Assembly: GCA_029938985.1 (NCBI GenBank)
Contig: JAOZTW010000346.1
Coordinates: forward strand, 1-5,945
Length of the DNA: 5,945 nt
DNA from: Bacteroidales bacterium
Lineage (GTDB): Bacteria; Bacteroidota; Bacteroidia; Bacteroidales; JAOZQN01
Direction of reading: 5' to 3'
The position numbers were made by a program, and so were the translations under genes. Shown here piece after piece: positions 1 through 5,658 of this stretch. Numbering within the stretch: position 1 is the first letter of the stretch; every line of letters begins with the position of its first letter. The notes under the pieces were generated by a model. The model worked only from the letters and a program-made list of their open reading frames with translations, had not been told where the DNA came from and did not search any database.

Positions 1-12
1 TATTGGCAATAT

Positions 13-52
13 AGCCCTATTTTTTATTAACCAACACTGTTATGTAGGGACT
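13..52. repeat. Imperfect inverted repeat after the sensor phosphatase operon
   Basis: AGCCCTA at 13-19 pairs with TAGGG-A-CT at 45-52, giving seven pairs with one bulged base and a 25-nt loop. It lies at the stop codon of the micro-ORF and downstream of the sensor phosphatase, so it could help end that transcript. No T-run follows on the minus strand, so it is not a standard intrinsic terminator. Confidence 0.2.
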
Positions 53-134
53 ACCGATTTTCAACTATTAAAACAACAAAAAGCAGTGCTATAATAAAAG
101 CTGAAATTGCATATATTTTTGCTTTTATTTTCAT
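51..134 (-). CDS. Possible 27-residue single-pass membrane micropeptide
   Basis: The frame opens with ATG six bases after the TAG stop of the large sensor phosphatase and reads 27 codons to TAG. The peptide starts MKIKAKIYAIS, continues with a strongly hydrophobic stretch (about residues 8-24, AISAFIIALLFVVLIV) and ends ENR. This is the layout of a one-helix membrane micropeptide: positive N-terminus, one helix, short polar tail. The tight spacing suggests translational coupling to the phosphatase gene. I recognise no family. It could instead be the N-terminal signal anchor of a longer gene broken by a frameshift, because the other frames beyond the stop run only briefly before the window edge. 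A chance ORF of this length is also quite possible in such AT-rich DNA. Confidence 0.33.
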   Translation of the reverse strand: MKIKAKIYAISAFIIALLFVVLIVENR

Positions 135-140
135 CTACCA

Positions 141-3100
141 CTATGTAATTTTTATTCCAACAATCAAAGTGTCGTCTATTTGATTATTTTCTCCTTGCCA
201 TTTGTCAAGTGTGGTTGTTAAAATTTGCTTTTGTTCCTGCATAGGTTTTTCCGAAATTGCAAGCAAAAGTTGTTTAAATCGCTTAGTATTAAATTTTCTT
301 GTTTTTATATCGTTACCTCCAAATTGATCTGCATATCCATCTGAGAAAAAATAAAAAACATCATCTTTCTCAATATTAATTTTGTAGTTTGTAAATGGTC
401 GTTCTTTAAAATAAATACCAATAGGCTGTTTGTCCGCTTTTATTTCGTACAAATGTTTATCTGTTTTTGAGGTATTTATATCAAATATTTTTAATTGTTC
501 AAAATCTGGAATAGTATTACGAATATTTTTCTCATCAATAAAATTAAAGATTGTTTTTGAACCTTTGTCTCTTATTAAAAACAATGGATTGTTAGCTCCC
601 GAATATTGCATAATTTTTGTTTCTATATCAATAATTGCAAGCGAAATATCCATACCGTCTCTTGTATCATTTTCTTTACCTGTTTGTTGCAAAGATGTTT
701 TTACCTGTGTTCGCAAATCCTCTAATACTTGGCTTGCTGTTGTAACATCTTCTTTTCTAACAATTTCGTTTAACAATGCTATTCCGAGCATACTAACAAA
801 AGCACCAGGCACACCATGTCCAGTACAATCTGCGGCTACCAAAATAATTGTATTATTTATTTTTTTCAAATAATAAAAATCACCACTAATAATATCTTTT
901 GGTTTAAAAAATATAAAATGATTTGGAATTATTGTATCAATAAATGTTTTTGTGGGTAAAATCGCATTTTGTATATTTTTTGCATAATTTATACTATCGG
1001 TAATTTGTTCGTTTTGTGTCAATATTTTGTCGTGTTGTTCAACTACTTCGGCAGTTCGCTTTTTTACTTCTTGCGACAAAATTCTTTTTTGTCGTGTCAA
1101 GTTACGTTCCCTTAATTTTATAAATAGTATAATTGAAACAACAATTATTAAACCTGCAATAATTCTAAACCACCAAGTTTGCCAAACTGGAGGTACAATA
1201 ATAATTTTTAGAGTTTTAATTTCTTTGCTCCATATACCATCTGAATTTGAGGATTTTATTTCAAAATAATATTCTCCAGGACTAAGATTTGTATAGGACA
1301 CAAAATGTCTGTTTTCAACCATATTCCAATCCGTCTCAAAATTTCTTAATCTATAAGAATATTTATTTTGTTTGGGATTAGAATAGTGAAGACCAGCAAA
1401 TTCAAAAGAAAAAACTTTTTCTGAATAATTAATTCTTATCTCTTCTGTATTAATAATACTTTTGTATGTAAAATATTCATTGTCAACAATTATTACATCG
1501 TTTGTTGCATTTTCATTTAAAGTATTTGAGTTGAAAATATTAACTTTTTTGGCAAAAATATTAAATTTTGTAATTAACACATCTGGAGGAATTGTGTTGT
1601 ATTTTATACTATCTGGGTGAAATATATTTAAACCATTTACTCCCGCAACAAACATTTTTCCACTTCTACCAGCATGAAAAGCACCACCATTAAATTCAAT
1701 ACTTTGAAGTCCATCGTCGTCAGTAAAATTCACAAATGTATTTTGTTTGTAATCAAATTTTGATAATCCATAATTAGTAGAAAGCCAGTATATTGATTTG
1801 TCTTTTTCTGGTAAAATGCCATAAATAGTATTATTTGGTAGTCCATCGTTGGTTGTGAAATGTACAAAATTATCTGTTCCAGGATTAAACTTTTCCAATC
1901 CTGCATTTGTAGCTATCCAAAGATTGTTTTGTTCGTCTTCTCGTATCGAGAAAACATGATTGTCAATAATTGAATTATAGTTGTTTTGTTCATTTATATA
2001 ATGTTTAAATTGCTGTGTTTCAGTATTAAATTTATTTAAACCTCCTCCATAAGTACCAAACCAGATTATTCCATTGTGGTCTTCAAAAATACAAGAATAA
2101 ATTAAATTATTGGAAATTGAATTAGAATTATTTTCATCGTAAACATAGCTTTTGAATGTTTTTTTGGCTCTGTCAAATAAACTTAATCCGTTAGTAGTTC
2201 CAAACCACAAATTATTTTTAGAGTCCTCATAAACTACTCTTACCGAGTTAGATGAAATGGTAGTTGTATCATTCAAATCAGAAGTGTAATGAATAAATTT
2301 GGAAGTTTTTTTATTAAAACAATCTACTCCACCACCATCTGTACCAAACCAAAGCAAGCCTTTACTGTCTTGATAAATCTCTCTAACTGTGTTGTTCGAC
2401 AGGCTGTTGTTATCTTGTGGATTGTTCAAATAGTGTGTAAAATTTCCATTTTTAGGATTGTACCTATTTACGCCTTGCGAATTAGTACCAACCCAAACCT
2501 CGCCATCTGAATCTTCAAATATTGACCACACAAAATTTTCGGATAAACTATTGCTATTATTGGGGTCTGAAATAAATAATTCAAATTTGTTGCTCGAAGG
2601 GTCGTATTTACTTAATCCTGCACCAAAAGTTCCAAACCATAACACACCATAACTATCTTGAATTATACTATTTACAGCGTTTTCAGAAATACTATTTGGC
2701 TTCAAGGGGTTGTTTGTGTATTGATAAACTTTATTTGTAGAATAATTGTATTTAAACAAGCCAGAAGCAAAAGAACCAAGCCATATATTATGTGTTTTGT
2801 CTTCAAAAATTGGTCTATTGAGTTGCACCAAACTGTTTGATGTTGTTTGTGTTTCTCTAATTATGTTTCTAAAATTATTAGTTTTTGTGTTCAATAAATC
2901 AAAACCATTTTCTGTTCCTATCCAAAAATTGTTTTTACTGTCTTTAAAAATAGATTTAATATTGTTGTTAGATATGCTATTTGTGTTTGTAGGCTTGTGT
3001 GTGAAATTTGTAAAATTATTATTAGAAGTATTATATTTTGACAAACCATTTTCTGTTCCTATCCAAATAGTGCCATCGTCGTCTGTATAAACAGCTTGTA

Positions 3101-3773
3101 TATTGTTGTTTATTAATGAGTTTCCATCGTCTGTGTTATACGAAAAATTAATAAACTCTCCTGTCTCGTTGTTAAATTTATTTAAACCATTCTGTGTACC
3201 AATCCACAAATTGTTATGCTTGTCCTGTGCAATTGCTGTAATATAGTTATCTGATATTGACGTATTAACATCTTTTTTTTGGAAAGATAAAAAATTATCT
3301 TCTTCGGGAATATATTTATTAAGTCCGTTTTTTGTACCAAGCCATATTGTGCCTTTGTTGTCTTCAAAAAAAACAGTTACATAATTGTTCGAAATGCTGT
3401 TATTGTCAGATGTAGAGTGTTGATAATTAACAAAAAATTCATTTTCTGGAATATATTTATTTAGTCCGTTGTATGTAACAATCCATAAATTTTTGTTCTT
3501 GTCTTCAAAAATATTATTTATCCATTTTTCCGATAAAGAATTTGGGTTGTTCACATTGGGACGAAATATAGTAAAGTCATAACCATCGTATCTGTTTAAA
3601 CCATCTTCGGTTGCGAACCACATAAAGCCTTGACTGTCTTGAAGTACACAATAAACCGAACTCAACGACAAACCATCTTCAATTGTTAGATGTTTAAATT
3701 TTATATCATGACTTTGAGCAATTGAAAATTGTGATATAAAAAAGATAAATATTATAAGCTTAAGTTTTTTCAT
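141..3773 (-). CDS. Double-propeller periplasmic sensor fused to a SpoIIE/PPM-type serine/threonine phosphatase
   Basis: A 1210-residue transmembrane receptor. Residues 1-19 form a signal peptide (MKKLKLIIFIFFISQFSIA, likely cut before Q20). Fourteen Reg_prop blades follow, with the W of each W-[IFLV]-[GA]-T...G[LV] motif at 52, 97, 144, 190, 237, 284, 331, 379, 427, 475, 523, 571, 619 and 663, plus a closing motif near 706-720. That fits two seven-bladed propellers. The Y_Y_Y domain spans about 786-862 and the single membrane helix about 868-887. A charged coiled coil runs from about 888 to 938, and the SpoIIE/PPM phosphatase from about 953 to the end. Metal-site acidic residues are present: D965 (SGDFYY), D982 (AADCTGHGVPGAF), D1145 (SDGYAD) and D1200-D1201 (IDDT), so it should be active. 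The first half matches the sensor of Bacteroidota hybrid two-component systems, but a phosphatase replaces the kinase. The ligand and phosphoprotein substrate are unknown. The ATG at 3773 is chosen because an in-frame TTG at 3794 lies inside the promoter box and would precede the signal peptide. This architecture call is secure. Confidence 0.95.
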   Translation of the reverse strand: MKKLKLIIFIFFISQFSIAQSHDIKFKHLTIEDGLSLSSVYCVLQDSQGFMWFATEDGLNRYDGYDFTIFRPNVNNPNSLSEKWINNIFEDKNKNLWIVTYNGLNKYIPENEFFVNYQHSTSDNNSISNNYVTVFFEDNKGTIWLGTKNGLNKYIPEEDNFLSFQKKDVNTSISDNYITAIAQDKHNNLWIGTQNGLNKFNNETGEFINFSYNTDDGNSLINNNIQAVYTDDDGTIWIGTENGLSKYNTSNNNFTNFTHKPTNTNSISNNNIKSIFKDSKNNFWIGTENGFDLLNTKTNNFRNIIRETQTTSNSLVQLNRPIFEDKTHNIWLGSFASGLFKYNYSTNKVYQYTNNPLKPNSISENAVNSIIQDSYGVLWFGTFGAGLSKYDPSSNKFELFISDPNNSNSLSENFVWSIFEDSDGEVWVGTNSQGVNRYNPKNGNFTHYLNNPQDNNSLSNNTVREIYQDSKGLLWFGTDGGGVDCFNKKTSKFIHYTSDLNDTTTISSNSVRVVYEDSKNNLWFGTTNGLSLFDRAKKTFKSYVYDENNSNSISNNLIYSCIFEDHNGIIWFGTYGGGLNKFNTETQQFKHYINEQNNYNSIIDNHVFSIREDEQNNLWIATNAGLEKFNPGTDNFVHFTTNDGLPNNTIYGILPEKDKSIYWLSTNYGLSKFDYKQNTFVNFTDDDGLQSIEFNGGAFHAGRSGKMFVAGVNGLNIFHPDSIKYNTIPPDVLITKFNIFAKKVNIFNSNTLNENATNDVIIVDNEYFTYKSIINTEEIRINYSEKVFSFEFAGLHYSNPKQNKYSYRLRNFETDWNMVENRHFVSYTNLSPGEYYFEIKSSNSDGIWSKEIKTLKIIIVPPVWQTWWFRIIAGLIIVVSIILFIKLRERNLTRQKRILSQEVKKRTAEVVEQHDKILTQNEQITDSINYAKNIQNAILPTKTFIDTIIPNHFIFFKPKDIISGDFYYLKKINNTIILVAADCTGHGVPGAFVSMLGIALLNEIVRKEDVTTASQVLEDLRTQVKTSLQQTGKENDTRDGMDISLAIIDIETKIMQYSGANNPLFLIRDKGSKTIFNFIDEKNIRNTIPDFEQLKIFDINTSKTDKHLYEIKADKQPIGIYFKERPFTNYKINIEKDDVFYFFSDGYADQFGGNDIKTRKFNTKRFKQLLLAISEKPMQEQKQILTTTLDKWQGENNQIDDTLIVGIKIT
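2902..3067. repeat. 25-bp perfect direct repeat, copies 141 bp apart, between two blades
   Basis: The 25 bases at 2902-2926 recur exactly at 3043-3067. Each copy encodes the W-I-G-T-E-N-G core of a blade (W284 and W237). Exact nucleotide identity, not just protein similarity, suggests recent duplication or gene conversion between neighbouring blades. Confidence 0.7.
3307..3470. repeat. 23-bp near-perfect direct repeat, copies 141 bp apart, between two blades
   Basis: Bases 3307-3329 and 3448-3470 differ at one position. Both encode NGLNKYIPE, at the end of blades 3 and 2. The 141-bp offset equals the one at 2902/3043, which again points to blade-scale duplication or conversion. Confidence 0.65.
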
Positions 3774-3791
3774 TTTCAAAAAATTATATTG

Positions 3792-3818
3792 CAAAAATAC
3801 AACCTTTTTTATATCAAA
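3792..3818 (-). promoter_or_regulatory. Bacteroidota-type promoter of the sensor phosphatase
   Basis: Read on the minus strand, TATTTTTG (3799-3792) is a perfect match to the TAnnTTTG -7 box, followed by CA as is common. A TTTG at 3818-3815 could serve as the -33 element, but its 15-bp spacer is a little short. Transcription would begin around 3786-3788, giving a leader of about 15 nt before the ATG at 3773. The box covers the in-frame TTG at 3794, which rules against that codon as the start. Confidence 0.6.
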
Positions 3819-3887
3819 AAAAATAAAAATTATTAAAACTTCTTTTTCTAAGTAGGTAGCTGTATATAAATGTCATTTTTAAAGAGT

Positions 3888-3924
3888 TTATTCTTTCATT
3901 AAGTAAGTGAAAATGAAATAATAA
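3888..3924. repeat. Imperfect inverted repeat, 13-nt arms
   Basis: The arms 3888-3900 and 3912-3924 pair at 12 of 13 positions around an 11-nt loop. Almost all pairs are A-T. No gene ends here on either strand, so a terminator role has no obvious client. It may be a protein site or chance in AT-rich DNA. Confidence 0.25.
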
Positions 3925-3976
3925 GTAGCTCCAAGATACACCGTTTTTTTGTTTTATTAATAATTTAATAATCTGC

Positions 3977-3992
3977 AAATAGCGAGCTATTT
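3977..3992. promoter_or_regulatory. Perfect 7-bp inverted repeat, candidate operator
   Basis: AAATAGC, a GA spacer, then GCTATTT. The two GC pairs at the inner end make it less trivial than the surrounding A/T palindromes. It lies in the divergent region, about 185 bp upstream of the sensor promoter and 115 bp upstream of the plus-strand -7 box. No regulator can be named. Confidence 0.3.
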
Positions 3993-3997
3993 AATGA

Positions 3998-4016
3998 CTT
4001 TTAAAATTTTTAAAAG
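3998..4016. promoter_or_regulatory. 19-bp palindrome, candidate operator
   Basis: CTTTTAAAA and TTTTAAAAG are exact reverse complements around one central T. Its symmetry would suit a dimeric DNA-binding protein, and it sits six bases beyond the palindrome at 3977-3992. Being nearly all A/T, it could arise by chance. Confidence 0.25.
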
Positions 4017-4104
4017 AACAAAATAAACAAGTAGATTGGTGTTAGTTATTTTTTCTTTTTCACTAAGTTCGTTTATTTTATTTTTTTATAAAGAATAAGA
4101 TTAT

Positions 4105-4112
4105 TATCTTTG
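4105..4112 (+). promoter_or_regulatory. Candidate -7 box for the polymerase-like gene
   Basis: TATCTTTG, followed by C, matches TAnnTTTG exactly and is oriented toward the gene at 4315. Initiation would fall near 4118-4120, giving an untranslated leader of nearly 200 nt that contains the GC-richer patch and two hairpins. No clear TTG/TTTG -33 element is visible 17-23 bp upstream. A second exact match, TAAATTTG at 4174-4181, lies inside the patch and could be an alternative. Confidence 0.45.
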
Positions 4113-4147
4113 CTTTTAAAAAGAATTACCTTTTTTAACTTTTAATT

Positions 4148-4222
4148 CACGAAGAACTTAGCAGTATGTGAACTAAATTTGCTCAAGCTGATATTGTAAC
4201 TGTAGTTCCTCCCAAAAGGTGC
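4148..4222. ncRNA. Candidate structured RNA: GC-richer patch in the leader or on the opposite strand
   Basis: About 30 of 75 bases are G or C, well above the flanks. Possible nested pairings in plus-strand sense are CAC 4148-4150 with GTG 4219-4221, GAACT 4154-4158 with AGTTC 4204-4208, and CAGTAT 4162-4167 with ATATTG 4191-4196 (one G-U). Two readings exist. It may be part of the long 5' leader of the polymerase-like gene, driven from 4105-4112. Or it may be a small minus-strand RNA of roughly 100 nt, driven from the -7 box at 4229-4222 and ending near the inverted repeat GAATTA (4148-4143)/TAATTC (4128-4123), which is followed by five T. I cannot assign a known RNA family, and the fold is hand-drawn and unscored. 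Confidence 0.3.
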
Positions 4223-4229
4223 AAAAATA
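4222..4229 (-). promoter_or_regulatory. Candidate minus-strand -7 box facing the GC-richer patch
   Basis: TATTTTTG on the minus strand is identical, over TATTTTTGCA, to the box in front of the sensor gene. It would start transcription leftward near 4215, directly into the GC-richer patch and antisense to the polymerase leader. A clear -33 TTTG was not found. Confidence 0.3.
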
Positions 4230-4266
4230 AAAAGATAAATAAAAAATTGGAGTTTTGAAAAGATAG

Positions 4267-4307
4267 CAATTTCCTTTGAATTAGGAATTGGTAAATAAAT
4301 TTACTAA
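4267..4307 (+). promoter_or_regulatory. Tandem hairpins just upstream of the TTG start
   Basis: Hairpin 1 pairs CAATT-T-CCT (4267-4275) with AGGAATTG (4283-4290), one bulged T and a 7-nt loop. Hairpin 2 centres on GTAAAT-AA-ATTTAC (4291-4304) and extends outward to 4288-4307, so the two share three bases and partly exclude each other. The second ends seven bases before the start codon, where it could restrict ribosome access. Most pairs are A-U, so stability is modest. Confidence 0.3.
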
Positions 4308-4314
4308 AAAATAA

Positions 4315-5658
4315 TTGGAAAGATATAAAAACATAAAATTTATAAGTTCAATCGGTATCGTTTTTTTATTGATTGTTGTATCTAATTTAGAGTTTTTTTC
4401 TATTTTAGGGATTGGATTGTTTGTCTTTTTTGGAACAAAATTCTTTTTTGAACTTGGACATAAAATTGAGATTCGAGACATTATGATATTAATTGCTGTT
4501 TTGCAATGGATTATTGGACCTGTTTTATCGTATGAGTTTATTCCTGATCACAAATTTTATTACATGGCAGTAGATATTGAAACATATATGGCTTATGTTG
4601 TTCCTGCTTCTTTTGCTTTTGCTGGAGGTCTCTATTTTCCTATTTGGAATAAAAGAATTGATGAAAATGTAATTATTGATAATATAAAAGTTTTTTTGAA
4701 AGATAATAAAAACTTTGATTTGATATTAATTGTTATAGGAAGTGTTGCAAGAATTAGTACAGATTATTTTCCTAATTCATTAAAATTTGCTGTAATATTG
4801 GTTTCAGAAATCAGATTTATTGGTTTGTATTTTTTACTTTTGAATAATAGAAAATATAAATGGATAATTATTATTATAGTTTTTTTATGGTTATTCCTAT
4901 TTGCTCTTAATCATGGTATGTTTCACCAATTAATACTTTGGATTGGTTTTTTTGTTGTTATTTATTTTTTCATAATTAAACCAAATATTAGAAAAAAAGT
5001 TATTATTATTTCTTCTTTACTCGTACTTATTTTAGTTATTCAAACAGTTAAGCATCAATTCAGAAAACTATCTGGAAGCACAAATAAGACAGAATTATTT
5101 GTTAACTTAGTACAAGATAATTTTGTAGAATCCAATAATTTTGCTTCTTCTAATAATCTGGAAGCAAGCATTACTCGCATAAATCAAGGTTGGATTGTGG
5201 CACGAATAATGAGATGGACACCTGCACACGAACCTTTTGCCAACGGCGAAACAATACGAGCAAGTATTATTAATTCGCTTTTACCACGTTTTCTTGTCCC
5301 CGAAAAAACAAGTTATGGAGGTGGACGTACTAATTTTGAACGATTTACAGGAAAAAAATTGTCTAACACAACATCTATGGGACTTAGCCTTATAGGAGAA
5401 GCTTATGCTAACTATGGAGTAACAGGAGGAGCTTTTTTTCTATTTTGTTTTGGCTTTTTTATTAAATTTTATATAAATCAAATATATAGAATATCAATTA
5501 AACACCCAATATTATTACTATTTCTTCCATTACTATTTTTACAAGTTATCAAAGCAGAAACAGATTTTGCTATAATTCTAAATCATTTACTTAAAGCGAG
5601 TTTAGCTGTTTATATTGTGTTTTTTGGATTACGACGATTTTTAGGGATTAATACTTAA
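4315..5658 (+). CDS. Polytopic membrane protein, probable Wzy-like polysaccharide polymerase
   Basis: A 447-residue protein with about 11-12 predicted membrane helices, roughly at 9-22, 27-46, 55-73, 92-110, 134-147, 155-176, 183-198, 203-222, 228-245, 364-388, 396-412 and 418-438. Between helices 9 and 10 is one large soluble loop (about 246-360). It carries the conserved-looking stretches RINQGWIVARIM (288-299), LLPRFLVPEK (322-331), SYGGGRTNFERFTG (333-346) and TSMGLSLIGEAYANYG (353-368). This topology and the S/T-x-G-L...GE-Y-N-G pattern before a helix are typical of O-antigen and exopolysaccharide polymerases (Wzy), which join lipid-linked repeat units on the periplasmic face. Those families diverge strongly, so this rests on overall layout, and a ligase or other glycan-handling protein is possible. 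The start is TTG at 4315; an in-frame TAA sits directly before it, and the next in-frame ATG (residue 57) would remove two helices. The 3' end overlaps the convergent gene by 11 bp. Confidence 0.7.
   Translation: MERYKNIKFISSIGIVFLLIVVSNLEFFSILGIGLFVFFGTKFFFELGHKIEIRDIMILIAVLQWIIGPVLSYEFIPDHKFYYMAVDIETYMAYVVPASFAFAGGLYFPIWNKRIDENVIIDNIKVFLKDNKNFDLILIVIGSVARISTDYFPNSLKFAVILVSEIRFIGLYFLLLNNRKYKWIIIIIVFLWLFLFALNHGMFHQLILWIGFFVVIYFFIIKPNIRKKVIIISSLLVLILVIQTVKHQFRKLSGSTNKTELFVNLVQDNFVESNNFASSNNLEASITRINQGWIVARIMRWTPAHEPFANGETIRASIINSLLPRFLVPEKTSYGGGRTNFERFTGKKLSNTTSMGLSLIGEAYANYGVTGGAFFLFCFGFFIKFYINQIYRISIKHPILLLFLPLLFLQVIKAETDFAIILNHLLKASLAVYIVFFGLRRFLGINT

Larger units (their letters stand above)
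1599..3710 (-). repeat. Coding array of 14 propeller blades (two seven-bladed propellers)
   Basis: Within the sensor gene, a unit of 44-48 codons repeats 14 times, each ending in a W-x-G-T-x-x-G-L type motif followed by K/R-[YF]-[ND/IP]. The step is exactly 48 codons (144 bp) for blades 7 to 13 and 46-47 codons across blades 2 to 7. Asn- and Ser-rich linkers of the NSISNN type separate the blades. The count of 14 is what two closed seven-bladed propellers need. Confidence 0.85.
3800..4314. other. Long divergent intergenic region between the sensor and the polymerase-like gene
   Basis: This stretch of over 500 bp separates two divergently oriented genes. I find no convincing protein-coding frame in it. 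It contains, left to right: the rest of the sensor promoter; an imperfect hairpin (3888-3924); two short palindromes (3977-3992 and 3998-4016); a plus-strand -7 box (4105-4112); a GC-richer patch with possible RNA structure (4148-4222); a minus-strand -7 box (4222-4229); and two hairpins just ahead of the TTG start (4267-4307). Apart from 4148-4222 it is very AT-rich. It may be purely regulatory or include remnants of lost sequence. Confidence 0.7.

Noticed and set aside
430..873. Open frame of 147 codons on the plus strand
   Set aside because: It lies entirely opposite the conserved phosphatase domain and shows no recognisable domain. It is a mirror frame, as are the shorter plus-strand frames between 1027 and 3090.
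3774..3794. Seven-codon N-terminal extension of the sensor from TTG at 3794
   Set aside because: The TTG lies within the -7 promoter box, and the extension would put polar residues before a good signal peptide.
4168..4259. Plus-strand short frame after ATG-TGA (TKFAQADIVTVVPPKR...)
   Set aside because: The only ATG is followed immediately by TGA, and the remaining frame has no start. I could not match it to a family.
4150..4300. Minus-strand frame reading through the GC-richer patch (ending SKFSSHTAKFFVN)
   Set aside because: It is about 50 codons with no ATG, GTG or TTG start at a sensible place. RNA structure explains the patch better than a peptide does.
4281..4481. 66-codon frame on the minus strand
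   Set aside because: It covers the N-terminal helices of the polymerase-like gene in antisense and has no supporting promoter or domain.
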